This document shows, in pieces, positions 1 to 9,077 of a stretch of DNA of 64,000 bases (position 1 is its first letter; every line of letters begins with the position of its first letter). The DNA lies in assembly GCA_018267385.1 (NCBI GenBank), contig JAFDYN010000008.1, positions 188,622-252,621 on the forward strand. The letters are read 5' to 3'. Position numbers and translations under genes: made by a program. The notes under the pieces are model-generated. The model saw only the letters and a program-made list of their open reading frames with translations, had not been told where the DNA came from and made no database searches. The DNA comes from Bacteroidota bacterium (GTDB taxonomy: Bacteria; Bacteroidota; Bacteroidia; Chitinophagales; LD1).

Positions 1-744
1 CGCGTAGTGATACAGGGCCTCGGCAACGTGGGTTTCCACACGGCCAATATCATCACTCAGTATGGTGCCAAGGTGGTCTGCATAGCAGAAGCCGAGGGCG
101 CTATATACAGCGAGAAGGGCCTCGATCCTAATGAGGTACTGGCCCACAGGCAGAAGACAAAGTCTATCCTGAACTTCCCTGGCTCTAAGAATCTCAAGAA
201 GAGCTCTGATGCTCTGGAGCTGGATTGCGATATCCTGATCCCTGCCGCGCTGGAGAAGCAGATCACAGACGTGAATGCCCATAAGATCAAGGCACGCATC
301 GTGGCCGAGGCTGCTAACGGCCCTGTGACGCCTGCGGCCTCTGACTACCTGACCAAAAAGGGTGTCATGGTAGTACCAGATATCTATATCAATGCGGGTG
401 GTGTGACAGTGTCATACTTTGAGTGGCTGAAGAACCTCTCGCATGTGCGTTTCGGTCGTATGCAGAAGCGATTTGAGGAGGAGAGCCAGAGCAATATGAT
501 CCGCCTGGTAGAGGACCTGACCGGCCAGAAAGCATCTAAGGAGCAGATCAAGCGCGTGATACACGGTGCGGATGAGATAGACCTGGTCAACTCCGGCCTG
601 GAGGACTCCATGATCAAGGCGTACCATGGCATACGCGAGCTGTACAAATCCAGCCGCTCTATACCTGATCTCCGTACGGCAGCCTTTGCCCTCTCGATCA
701 ATAAGATCAAGGATGCCTACTACGCTATGGGTATCTTCCCGTGA
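1..744 (+). CDS. gdhA: Glutamate dehydrogenase (Glu/Leu/Phe/Val dehydrogenase family), C-terminal part
   Basis: The reading frame is open at the left edge, so the gene starts outside the window. The visible part begins in the Rossmann dinucleotide-binding domain (VIQGLGNVG, a GxGxxG-type loop) and continues through the conserved ILIPAALEKQI and VAEAANGPVTPAA segments to the C-terminal helices. These are hallmarks of the family that interconverts glutamate and 2-oxoglutarate with ammonia in the cytoplasm. The catalytic lysine lies upstream and cannot be seen. Substrate (Glu rather than Leu/Val/Phe) and cofactor cannot be proved from this half; Glu is the usual enzyme in Bacteroidota. A perfect-stem terminator follows, so this is the end of its transcription unit. 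Confidence 0.9.
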   Translation, partial: RVVIQGLGNVGFHTANIITQYGAKVVCIAEAEGAIYSEKGLDPNEVLAHRQKTKSILNFPGSKNLKKSSDALELDCDILIPAALEKQITDVNAHKIKARIVAEAANGPVTPAASDYLTKKGVMVVPDIYINAGGVTVSYFEWLKNLSHVRFGRMQKRFEEESQSNMIRLVEDLTGQKASKEQIKRVIHGADEIDLVNSGLEDSMIKAYHGIRELYKSSRSIPDLRTAAFALSINKIKDAYYAMGIFP

Positions 745-790
745 TCAGCATTTAGTATCAGGACAATACCGGATACACAACTCATATCTC

Positions 791-825
791 AAATGCCGCT
801 CCTCCTACGGAGCGGCATTTTTTTT
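791..825 (+). terminator. Rho-independent terminator of gdhA
   Basis: A perfect 12-bp stem (791-802 with 809-820), 6-nt loop and a run of T to 825, 46 nt after the gdhA stop codon. This is the strongest intrinsic terminator in the window. Confidence 0.92.
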
Positions 826-945
826 GTGGCAAACCCAAACACCGGACACATCGTATGTACCAGTGATATGGCCCAGGCCATTAACTATCCTTAAGAACAA
901 AATACCGTCGGCCCTGTTTATCTTTACAACCAATACACAACTCTC

Positions 946-1617
946 ATGGATCTGTCTAAGCCACTCCGCCTCACCGTCATAGCGCTCATGGCGCTGGTCC
1001 TCACCAGCTCCTGCGCCTATCAGAAATTTGCCCGCAAATACTACGCAAAGGCCAAAACAGATGCACCCTATGACTGCATCATCGTGACAGGCATCCCTTA
1101 CAATGACAGCACCAACTCGGGGCTCATCTTCGCCGCCCGCGTACTTTGGGCCAAGTATCTCTATGACCATAAGATCACCAAGAATATCATCTTCTCCGGC
1201 GCAGCTGTCAGCACCCCTTTCTACGAGGGCCGTGCTATGAAGCTGATGGCAGACTCACTGGGCGTACCCAGTGCGCACACCTTTGCCGAGATCAAGGCTG
1301 AGCACAGCACCGAGAATGCCTACTACGGCATGAAGATGGCCCACAAGCTGGGCTTCAAAAAGCTGGCTATAGCGGCTGACCCGTTTCAGGTCAAGCTGCT
1401 GCGCAAATTCCTGGAGCGCCGCTGTGATAATATGGCCATGATACCGATAGTCTATGACTCAGTGATCAGCAACCGCCGCGCCTGGCAGAAAGAAGTACCC
1501 AAAATGGCCTTCAAAGAAGCCGCAGCAGACAGCGGCTGGGTACGCCTCTCAGACCGCGAGAGCTTTAGCGAGCGCTGGAGAGGTACACAGGGCAAGCATA
1601 TCAAGTTTGAGGAGTAA
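946..1617 (+). CDS. YdcF/SanA-like DUF218 family lipoprotein
   Basis: 223 residues. The N-terminus is a lipoprotein signal (hydrophobic stretch, then LTSSC at residues 20-24), so the protein is probably anchored in the periplasm or outer membrane. The body fits the DUF218 fold: a CIIVTGIPYND strand-loop, an IIFSGAAV strand and a helix followed by the E-x-x-STEN segment (about residues 119-126), which is typical of YdcF/SanA/ElyC proteins. These are associated with envelope or polysaccharide homeostasis, but the biochemical activity is not established. It stands alone after the gdhA terminator. Function beyond family membership is not inferred. Confidence 0.8.
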   Translation: MDLSKPLRLTVIALMALVLTSSCAYQKFARKYYAKAKTDAPYDCIIVTGIPYNDSTNSGLIFAARVLWAKYLYDHKITKNIIFSGAAVSTPFYEGRAMKLMADSLGVPSAHTFAEIKAEHSTENAYYGMKMAHKLGFKKLAIAADPFQVKLLRKFLERRCDNMAMIPIVYDSVISNRRAWQKEVPKMAFKEAAADSGWVRLSDRESFSERWRGTQGKHIKFEE

Positions 1618-1679
1618 GGCAACTAGTCTATAGTTTCCTCATAGGAAATTATTAGCTACACTTTACTACTTTTACGGAT

Positions 1680-3050
1680 ATGGACGCTATACAATCAGCC
1701 ATCGCTAAAAAAGAAATCCTCGACGGCCTCCGCCCCATAGATCCGGAGCGCGAGCAGATCATCATGCAAAAATTCCGTCTGGATTGGAATTACCACTCCA
1801 ATCATATTGAGGGAAATTCGCTGTCCTATGGCGAAACGAAAGCGCTTGTTCTGTTTGGGATAACGGGAAGCGCAAAACCACTCAAAGACTATCTGGAAGT
1901 AGAAGGTCACAATGCAGCTATTGACTGGGTGCTGGATGTGATAAAAGACAAGCACGAACTAACAGAAAACTTCATTAGGGAACTGCACACCTTACTGCTA
2001 AAGCCTACGCTCAAGGAAGCCATAACTCCAGATGGCAAAGCCACCACAAGACGAATAGAGGTAGGACAATATAAAAAGCAGCCCAATCACGTCATTACTA
2101 AAACTGGGGAAACATTCCGTTTTGCTACTCCAGAGGAAACACCTGCCAAAATGCATGACCTCATCGCTTGGTATCGTGAGGAGAGGAAAGCTGGCACACT
2201 TAATCCAATTTTATTAGCCGCAGAGTTTCATTATAAGTTTGTCCGCATCCATCCATTTGATGATGGTAACGGTCGCATGTCCCGGATACTGATGAACTTT
2301 ATATTGATGCAGTATGGGTATCCTCCTGTCATCATTAAGACTGAGAACAAAGAGGAGTATTATATGGCACTTCAGCAGGCGGACGCAGGCATCATTACTC
2401 CTTTTATCGAATACATCGCTGCGAATCTTAATAGCTCATTGGATATAATGATTGCAGGTTCTAATGGCGAAAGCATTGAAGAACCTGATGATATTGATAA
2501 AGAGTTGCAATTATTAGAGCACGAATTAAATGGAACCACAAAAAAGATTGAAGTCTATAGAGCGCCGAATGTTATCCGCGATGTTTTGAAAAACGAATTT
2601 TCTAAAATACTTCGCTTGAGTAACATCTACATGAAAAACCTTTTCGCTCATTACAGAAATATTCATATCAATCTTATTATAGACCAGAATGAGGGAAAAA
2701 TATACGGTTACAACAATTGGCTAAACGAAGCTCAACCTAACATCATTTCATCCTCAGGAGAAGCAGTTCTCAAACTTTTGCTTAACTCACAAAGTGTGAC
2801 TATCAGAATCTTATTTTTGGGATTCATAAGTCCTCCAAACAGAAGCATTAAAATTGATCGCTATACAAGCGAATTTACTATTTATTTTCACGCAACTGGC
2901 TTCCAGATTGTAAACTCCGACAGTGACAAAATATTCAAGTTTTATACTGAAACACCCAGCGATAGTGAACTGGAAATGATCGTTAAAAAAACAGCCTTAT
3001 CTCATTTACGTTTTATCAAAGACAAGATTCAAGAATCTCAGTCTCAATAA
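1680..3050 (+). CDS. Fic family protein (AMPylase-type) with N-terminal inhibitory motif
   Basis: 456 residues. The Fic core motif H191-PFDDGNGRMSR is intact, with the catalytic His and the anion-binding GNGR loop. Upstream, S40-NHIEG matches the [S/T]xxxE[G/N] inhibitory helix; its Glu (E44) is expected to block ATP binding, making this a class II, self-inhibited Fic protein. Such enzymes transfer AMP (or another nucleotide part) to target-protein hydroxyls. Residues about 265-456 form a C-terminal region I do not recognise. From about base 2450 the gene is visibly richer in A+T than its neighbours, which suggests acquisition or a variable target-binding tail. A TACTTTTA box just before the start fits a -7 element. 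No antitoxin gene is adjacent. Confidence 0.9.
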   Translation: MDAIQSAIAKKEILDGLRPIDPEREQIIMQKFRLDWNYHSNHIEGNSLSYGETKALVLFGITGSAKPLKDYLEVEGHNAAIDWVLDVIKDKHELTENFIRELHTLLLKPTLKEAITPDGKATTRRIEVGQYKKQPNHVITKTGETFRFATPEETPAKMHDLIAWYREERKAGTLNPILLAAEFHYKFVRIHPFDDGNGRMSRILMNFILMQYGYPPVIIKTENKEEYYMALQQADAGIITPFIEYIAANLNSSLDIMIAGSNGESIEEPDDIDKELQLLEHELNGTTKKIEVYRAPNVIRDVLKNEFSKILRLSNIYMKNLFAHYRNIHINLIIDQNEGKIYGYNNWLNEAQPNIISSSGEAVLKLLLNSQSVTIRILFLGFISPPNRSIKIDRYTSEFTIYFHATGFQIVNSDSDKIFKFYTETPSDSELEMIVKKTALSHLRFIKDKIQESQSQ

Positions 3051-3065
3051 TATTATTTTATGGAA

Positions 3066-3142
3066 GTGCCTGTTCAAGCGTAATTTCCGCAGGCACAAGC
3101 CTCCCCGCTTGAACCCCACCCATTCAGGTCGCCCGATCTGAA
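3066..3142. repeat. Intergenic multi-hairpin palindromic repeat (copy 1)
   Basis: Between the convergent Fic and acylase genes lie several nested inverted repeats: GTGCCTG/CAGGCAC (3066-3072 with 3090-3096), TTCAAGCG/CGCTTGAA (3073-3080 with 3106-3113) and a 9-bp arm pair around 3123-3142 with one G:T. Bases 3089-3115 match 15009-15035 at 22 of 27 positions, so this is a dispersed repeat, not only a terminator. Confidence 0.7.
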
Positions 3143-3154
3143 ACGAGCAAAGCC

Positions 3155-5245
3155 CTACTGCGGATGATAGATCTTCTCTGCCGTCTTATAGATCTTAGCC
3201 TTGTCAAAGGTCATGAGCTTCGTCTGCTTATTGGCATAGAGCTTCATCTGGTCGGTGTAGTGCGGGCTGCCCGGCTTGTTTGACGCGCCGTATGGAGCCA
3301 CCGTGTGTACCTCAGGGCCATCCTTGGTAAATTTGATCAGCATGATGTATGAGTCCCCCACAAAGGTGCGGAAGCGGCCATTCTTGTACGGCTGGGGATA
3401 GGCTGCGCGGATCATGTCAGGGCCACCACCCAGCGGCAGGTCCACATCACCACGCGTATGCCGCTGCAGGTCGCCCAGTTGTATATTTAGCGAACCAAAG
3501 TCTTTCAGCATCTCCGTACGTGTCTTGCGCAGGGTAGATACAAAGAACTCGCGCCGCTTCACTGAGTCCCTGGCATAGACCGATTCCATATCACCCTTGG
3601 TATCGCTGTAGAGGTTCCAGAAGGTCTTGTAGATCGGCGCAAAGTTAGTATCAGTGACAGGTGCCATACGGTACGAGTTCCACGCTTTAAATTTGCCGAG
3701 TATATCCGTCAGGTCCGGGTAGTCTTTGGCAGAGATATCAAAGATATCGTCTATCGGATAGTCTTTGAAGAAGTGGATATGATGGCCGTATCCTTCATCA
3801 TACTTCAATGTCAGGAAGTCATTCCAGTCCACCTTCTTGTACTTTTGTATCAGCTCATTGAATCGGAGGCTGCGGCTGGTAGGCGTGAGCGTATAGCCCA
3901 TAGTAGGGTCATAGTCTGCCGGCTTGGGGTCATCCTCCGGTGCCGTGCAGTCAAAGGCCGAGTTATTGAAGTTGAAAACATAGCCGCTCTTAGGATTGAC
4001 TACCTGAGGCAGGTCCTTCTCCGGGTGGAAGGTGGTCCAGAGCGTTTTTTCGGTATTGCCCGGCACGGTATGCAGCCAGTCATAGCCGGGTGTACGCACA
4101 GGCAGCAGGCCGTTGCTCAGGCACATGATAGTATCATAGCGGTCAGCATATATGGTAGTCATCATCGCAGCCCCCTGTATATCCAGCGCACGGCGAAACT
4201 CTGTATAGTTATGCGCCTTATTCATCTGAAAGTACTGCTCTATCGTCTTCACATTCATATTGGCACCGAGCCTGATGGCAAAGATGCCCTTCTTGGTCAC
4301 CAGCGTAGCGCCATACATGCTCCACCACACTTTCTTCTTCACCGGCAGTACAAACTTGCCTTTCTTAGACAGGTTCACGTGCAGCGTGGCGGTCTTGACC
4401 TCCAGCGGATATGACTTGCCATCTACCAGGTAGTGGTTCTTCTTCTTAGGATCGGGCTGCAGCTGAAATACATCTACCCCGTCAAAGTTATTGACCGTAT
4501 GTGCCCAGCCCAGGTATTCATTCACTCCGTGAAACACCGTGACACCGCCGTGAAAAGTACCGCCCATGATATTCCAGCCCTCCTCACTGCACAGGTGCAC
4601 CTCATACCACGAGAGAGGCCCCTCCAGCGGCTGGTGGGAGTTGATATCCAGATAGGTGGCGCCGTCCTTGGTCTTGGCAGAGTTGAAGGCGATACCGTTT
4701 GACCCTTTGCCATTTTCTGCAAAAGGTATGGTAGGCTGCGTACCGTTTACTATTCTTTTCAGCGGGCCATCTACACCGCTCAGTAGTGATTCGGCCAGTA
4801 CGTATCCTGCCACTATATCATGCGGCGAGGCCGGAAATGACTTCTTTACGATCACCTCCTCCGGGTGCAGCTCGGCATATTTATTTACAGCCATGGTCAT
4901 GGCCTCTATGATCTCACGCACATGGGGGGAGAGGTCCTGCTCATAGCGCGCATCTACCAGCTCGCGCACGCGCAGCAGGTTCACAGCATAGTCTATGATC
5001 GCGCCATCCTTGCCCATGTGGAGGCCGGCCATTTTCTTGCCCGCCAGAAACATCCACTGCAGCGTTTTGAAATCATCCTCGCAGGTAGCCCAGCCCAGGC
5101 CATAGCCTACGTCGGCATCTGTCTTGCCAAAAATATGCGGTACGCCAAAGCTATCGCGTACGATCTCTACATTAGCTTTGTAGTCCCTCTGTGCAAACAG
5201 GGATAAGGATACGAGCAGCACCAGGCCCGTCAGGAGCTTTTTCAT
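3155..5245 (-). CDS. Penicillin acylase family (S45) secreted acylase
   Basis: 696 residues with a signal peptide (residues 1-19, ending LSLFAQ). It belongs to the N-terminal-nucleophile acylases that cleave side-chain amides of penicillins, acyl-homoserine lactones and similar compounds. The expected autocleavage site is G181-S182-N183: Ser182 would become the new N-terminus and nucleophile of the beta chain. The following conserved NSHQPLEGP (about 202-210), where His sits near the active site, and the WAHTVN strand also match. The N-terminal part has DSFGVPHIFG and YGLGWATCEDD, typical of the alpha chain. Cargo is probably periplasmic or exported. The true substrate is unknown; quorum-signal degradation is possible. 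Transcribed alone, convergent with the Fic gene. Confidence 0.9.
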   Translation of the reverse strand: MKKLLTGLVLLVSLSLFAQRDYKANVEIVRDSFGVPHIFGKTDADVGYGLGWATCEDDFKTLQWMFLAGKKMAGLHMGKDGAIIDYAVNLLRVRELVDARYEQDLSPHVREIIEAMTMAVNKYAELHPEEVIVKKSFPASPHDIVAGYVLAESLLSGVDGPLKRIVNGTQPTIPFAENGKGSNGIAFNSAKTKDGATYLDINSHQPLEGPLSWYEVHLCSEEGWNIMGGTFHGGVTVFHGVNEYLGWAHTVNNFDGVDVFQLQPDPKKKNHYLVDGKSYPLEVKTATLHVNLSKKGKFVLPVKKKVWWSMYGATLVTKKGIFAIRLGANMNVKTIEQYFQMNKAHNYTEFRRALDIQGAAMMTTIYADRYDTIMCLSNGLLPVRTPGYDWLHTVPGNTEKTLWTTFHPEKDLPQVVNPKSGYVFNFNNSAFDCTAPEDDPKPADYDPTMGYTLTPTSRSLRFNELIQKYKKVDWNDFLTLKYDEGYGHHIHFFKDYPIDDIFDISAKDYPDLTDILGKFKAWNSYRMAPVTDTNFAPIYKTFWNLYSDTKGDMESVYARDSVKRREFFVSTLRKTRTEMLKDFGSLNIQLGDLQRHTRGDVDLPLGGGPDMIRAAYPQPYKNGRFRTFVGDSYIMLIKFTKDGPEVHTVAPYGASNKPGSPHYTDQMKLYANKQTKLMTFDKAKIYKTAEKIYHPQ

Positions 5246-5394
5246 TCAGTGATTTTAGTGGCGCAAAAGTACATTGCCCTGTATCACCAAAACATAAAAT
5301 ACAACGTTCGCCTGCTATATTTCTGCGAAGGAAAAATCAATACCGCGCAGCACGTATAACTGATATTTTTATTGCAGGTGTATCGTACCTTTCA

Positions 5395-6288
5395 TCATTG
5401 CTTTATGATACGTTGCTTGAAAACATGTCCATTCTCATCGCTGAGCAGCACAAAGTATACACCCGGAGCCAGGCTGCTCACAGGTATGCTGCCGGAGGCC
5501 CTGTTGGCCAATATACCATCTGCCACCTGCTGCCCTGTGATATCCACTATGCGGTAGCCCGCCAGTAGCGCTGTACTATTATTCTCGACGGTGAGCATGG
5601 CTGTAGCCGGGTTGGGGTATAGGCGTACCTTCTGTGCCTCGCTGAGATCATTCACACTCAGCAGCTCATAGCATGACACTGATGCAGCATAGACATAGCC
5701 TGTATCCGCGTGTATCCCGCAGAAGCTGTAGCCATTATAAATGTCACTTACAAAAATAGAGTGCAGGCCATAGTGCTGATCGCCTATGCCCTCTATCCAT
5801 GTGAGCGCAAAGGTCTGCCCTGTCTGCCCGCTGGGTATATCCGTACTCACGTGCACAGCATGGCGCAGCGTGCCACCTATCATCATGGAGTCTACACTAT
5901 CTATAGCGTAGAAAAACTCATGGGACTGGAGTGTGGTATCTCCTATGAAACCATGAAAGGCTATGGTATCTCCCAGCTGCGCATCAAAGGCATAAAGCAG
6001 TGTCTCTACGGTGTCATTCGGGTCCAGGGCGTAGATACGGTGCTGCGCATCTTCGCGAAAGTGCCTGCGCTGCAGCCCATTGTACGTGATAGCGTACTGC
6101 CTGCCATTGATCATCGTGTCGTGGCCGATAAAATTCTCTGAGGTCTCCGAGTGCGTAGTGCCGTTGAGCGAAGTGTTATCATGCGCGGCAAACCAGTGCA
6201 GCGAGGTATCACTCTGCAGGAGGCCTATGTACTGGGCCCTGGCCGTGAGGGCAGCTATAGAGATGAGCAGCAAGGTAAAATATTTCAT
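5395..6288 (-). CDS. Secreted protein with T9SS type A sorting domain
   Basis: 297 residues. Signal peptide (MKYFTLLLISIAALTARAQ) followed by about 190 residues of beta-rich sequence with no family I recognise. From about residue 220 a T9SS type A C-terminal domain is visible: VRLYPNPA, a GYRIVDITGQ strand, LAPGVYFVLL and the terminal KQRIIKQ. The T9SS moves such proteins through the outer membrane and anchors or releases them. The mature body is short, so it may be a small surface or secreted protein. It lies upstream of, and divergent from, radC, and follows no clear operon partner. Confidence 0.8.
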   Translation of the reverse strand: MKYFTLLLISIAALTARAQYIGLLQSDTSLHWFAAHDNTSLNGTTHSETSENFIGHDTMINGRQYAITYNGLQRRHFREDAQHRIYALDPNDTVETLLYAFDAQLGDTIAFHGFIGDTTLQSHEFFYAIDSVDSMMIGGTLRHAVHVSTDIPSGQTGQTFALTWIEGIGDQHYGLHSIFVSDIYNGYSFCGIHADTGYVYAASVSCYELLSVNDLSEAQKVRLYPNPATAMLTVENNSTALLAGYRIVDITGQQVADGILANRASGSIPVSSLAPGVYFVLLSDENGHVFKQRIIKQ

Positions 6289-6390
6289 GTGTGTGGTTTT
6301 AGTTTTTGATTTAAAGCCGCCGTAGCGTATACTTGCCTAGGCATCAAAACATCTGCCATTCCCCAGCGTGGGGTTATTAAAATTGAAACT

Positions 6391-7104
6391 ATGGCTGAAG
6401 AACGCATCATCCCTGATAAAACATCCCGCTCTATAGCCCAATGGGCCGAGGAGGACCGTCCCCGTGAGAAACTCCTGCTCAAAGGCCGCGCTGCCCTCAG
6501 CGATGCTGAGCTGATAGCCATCCTCATCAGCTCGGGCAATGATGAAGAAAGCGCCGTAGATCTGGCGCGGAGGATACTCGATGCCTCACACAATAATCTC
6601 GTGGAGCTAAGCAAGCTCAGTGTCAATGATCTCAAGAAGTTTCGCGGTATCGGTGAGGCCAAGGCCATCAGCATCATCGCAGCGCTGGAGCTGGGCAAGC
6701 GACGCCAGCGCAGCACAGCTATGGAGAAACCCATCATCCTGTCGTCACAGAAGGCCTATGACTACATACAGGCCTCGCTCTCCGACCTGCAGCATGAGGA
6801 GTTTGTTGTACTATATCTGAATAAATCACTCAAGGTGATAGCCCATGACACGCTGAGCCGCGGCGGCGTATCGGGCACGGTAGCAGATACCAAGATCATC
6901 CTGAAGGCTGCCATAGAGAAGCTGGCCAGCTACCTGATCGTAGCGCACAATCACCCCTCCGGCAATCTCAAACCCTCACATCAGGATAAAGAATTGACAC
7001 AAAAACTAAAGGAAGCCTGCCGCCTCGTAGACATTATCCTGAATGATCACCTTATTATCGGTGAGAATGATTATTATAGCTTTGCAGATAATGGGGTACT
7101 GTGA
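6391..7104 (+). CDS. radC: RadC family protein (JAB1/MPN domain)
   Basis: 237 residues, the normal RadC length. An N-terminal helix-hairpin-helix-like region (about 75-100, LKKFRGIGEAKA) precedes the JAB/MPN metalloprotease-like domain. The metal-binding motif H186-N-H188-P-S-G ... D199 is complete. RadC was once linked to DNA repair, but the cellular role of the family is unsettled; the JAB fold suggests a zinc-dependent hydrolase. The next gene follows directly and may be co-transcribed. Confidence 0.95.
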   Translation: MAEERIIPDKTSRSIAQWAEEDRPREKLLLKGRAALSDAELIAILISSGNDEESAVDLARRILDASHNNLVELSKLSVNDLKKFRGIGEAKAISIIAALELGKRRQRSTAMEKPIILSSQKAYDYIQASLSDLQHEEFVVLYLNKSLKVIAHDTLSRGGVSGTVADTKIILKAAIEKLASYLIVAHNHPSGNLKPSHQDKELTQKLKEACRLVDIILNDHLIIGENDYYSFADNGVL

Positions 7105-7118
7105 CGCTTCTTGGTAAT

Positions 7119-8564
7119 ATGAAGAGCTTTCTAAAAAATAGTTGGGCTACGCATAAGTATGCCATCATTCTAATGAGCCTGTTTACGCTAGGCATTTTAA
7201 TACTCGCGCTATGCACACATGGTACTGCAGACGAGGGAGATAGTGTAAACCATTACCTGTTTGCCAGATATGCAATCAAGTATCCGTTTCACTTCTTTCA
7301 TCATTGGGCAAAACCTTTTTTTGTGCTTCTGGCTTTCCCTTTTGCGCAGGCTGGATTTATGGGAGTAAAGCTTATGAATGTTGCGTGCACATGTATCACC
7401 GTATGGTTCAGCTACTTGATAGCCCATAAACTGGCATATAGATGGGCGCTCTCAGTTTTTGTTATAGCCACCTTTTTCAAGCTTCTACTTATTGTAGGTT
7501 TGTCCGGGCTAACTGAGCCATTGCATGCCGCTCTTCTGGCTATTGCGATTTATCTGGTCACCATCAGAAGGTTTGCATGGGCCACTGTTATCATTTCATT
7601 TTTACCCCTCGTCAGATCTGAAGGTATCTGCATTTGCGGTGTTTTTGCAGTATACCTGATATTAACGGCACAGTGGCGCTACATTCCTTTGCTAGCCGTT
7701 GGGCATCTGGCATACGGTATAGTGGGTTATCCTCGATTTCACGATCTGCTATGGGTAATACACAATATCCCCTATCACACGGGAGACCAGCATTATGGAC
7801 ACGGAGACTGGAGCTATTATCTTATCCAGATGCCAGGCATAACCGGATTTGTCAACTCTTTGCTTTTGGCCATTGGCCTTATTTATACTTTATATGGCAT
7901 CATCAGGTCACTCTTACGCGGTGCATTTTCGTCAGCATTAGCAAACAAATGGATGATTGCCACTTTGTTTTGTGCCTTTTTTGCAATGCATACTATTTTC
8001 TGGGCTTTGGGTCTTTACGGTTCCTTTGGATTGGTACGTGTATTTATAGCCGTAGCCTCACCTATGATTTTGCTGATGGTAGGCGGTATCGAGGCCCTGA
8101 CCGCATTCACTGTACGGATTCCATTTCGCAACTTTGCCATTGCCGGGGGCCTTCTTATCAGTTCCCTTGTCTTGGCAGCAGGCCATACTCAATATGCTTA
8201 TTATCCAGACATGGACTTTGGGCTGCATCCGGATCAGCTTTGCGACAAAGACGCAGCAGACTACATTAAAAAGAATATCCAGGACTATAGAGACTATGAT
8301 TTCTTTTTTGATACAGCCTATTTAGCTGAGTTGCTAGATGTCGATATTTTTGGTGATCCTCATTTCGCAAACAATGACCACTTGCCATCTGGAGGGTATC
8401 CACACCATAGTATTATTATTTGGGATGATTTTTATTCCGACTTTGAGCACGGGGTTCATCTGGTCACACTTCGTAAAACACCCGACCTCAAAGAACTGAA
8501 AACTTTTCAGCACGAAAATCCATGGGGAGGTACTAGGACAGTGGTAGTATTTGTAAAGGACTAA
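7119..8564 (+). CDS. GT-C type (GT39-like) multi-spanning glycosyltransferase
   Basis: 481 residues from the ATG at 7119; a GTG at 7101 would overlap the radC stop by 4 nt and add six residues. About ten hydrophobic segments cover most of the protein. The first periplasmic loop has TADEGDSVNH (about 29-38), an acidic motif placed like the catalytic Asp/Glu of GT-C transferases, which use polyprenyl-phosphate sugars at the membrane. A soluble C-terminal tail of about 110 residues follows the last membrane segment. The gene is more A+T-rich than radC. Sugar and acceptor are unknown, and other polytopic membrane proteins cannot be excluded. Confidence 0.6.
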   Translation: MKSFLKNSWATHKYAIILMSLFTLGILILALCTHGTADEGDSVNHYLFARYAIKYPFHFFHHWAKPFFVLLAFPFAQAGFMGVKLMNVACTCITVWFSYLIAHKLAYRWALSVFVIATFFKLLLIVGLSGLTEPLHAALLAIAIYLVTIRRFAWATVIISFLPLVRSEGICICGVFAVYLILTAQWRYIPLLAVGHLAYGIVGYPRFHDLLWVIHNIPYHTGDQHYGHGDWSYYLIQMPGITGFVNSLLLAIGLIYTLYGIIRSLLRGAFSSALANKWMIATLFCAFFAMHTIFWALGLYGSFGLVRVFIAVASPMILLMVGGIEALTAFTVRIPFRNFAIAGGLLISSLVLAAGHTQYAYYPDMDFGLHPDQLCDKDAADYIKKNIQDYRDYDFFFDTAYLAELLDVDIFGDPHFANNDHLPSGGYPHHSIIIWDDFYSDFEHGVHLVTLRKTPDLKELKTFQHENPWGGTRTVVVFVKD

Positions 8565-8575
8565 GCCCATCCGGT

Positions 8576-9000
8576 TCATCTGGCGGCAGAGCCACTGCAG
8601 CCAGAATGACCTCCGAAAGCTGTTTCGTAAAAATAAAAATTGAAGCTTTTGTAAGCGGAATCGAAAACGGCAAGATGACTACTCCCGGTATTGGAGTAAA
8701 ATGCAGAATTGCTACTAGTGCTTTGATCCTGTACAAAGTAAAAATGCCCGCCCCCATCTATCAAGATCGTGGTATCATCTGAAGTAGAAACAGTCATAGG
8801 AATACCGGTTATAGTATCTATATAAACATTACCCGAACTATAAGCTGTGCAATATTCTGTAGCACGATAAGTCCCTATTATTTTATGAACTATCTGGGAC
8901 AGAGTGAGTGCTGATGTAGAGACTGTCATATCCTTTTGCAGCTGCCAGCAGCTACCGCAATTAAAAGCAGTAAAGCCGCCATTTTCATAAAATTTTCCAT
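8576..9000 (-). pseudogene. Small lipoprotein gene broken by a one-base frameshift
   Basis: From the ATG at 9000 the frame encodes a clear lipoprotein signal (MKMAALLLLIAVAAGSC) and then stops at 8926 after C-K-R-I. One base out of phase a long frame runs from 8929 to 8576 and looks like the natural continuation. Adding one A to the AAAA run (complement of 8934-8937) would join both parts into one protein of about 141 residues starting C-K-K-D-M-T-V. The second part is Ser/Thr/Gly-rich and beta-like, of unknown function. Explanations are a sequencing error, a recent mutation or slippage-based phase variation. It is convergent with the GT-C gene, 11 nt from its stop. Confidence 0.75.
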
Positions 9001-9024
9001 CCTATAATTTTTATGCTCAGGCTA

Positions 9025-9057
9025 AAATAAAAAGGCGCAGACAATGTCCGCGCCTTC
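9025..9057 (-). terminator. Terminator of the aceB-aceA unit
   Basis: Read on the minus strand: AAGGCGC arm (9056-9050), an inner GAC/GTC pairing, the GCGCCTT arm (9038-9032) and then a T-rich tail. It sits 21 nt after the aceA stop codon. Confidence 0.85.
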
Positions 9058-9077
9058 CGTTTACATAGAGAGTGTAT

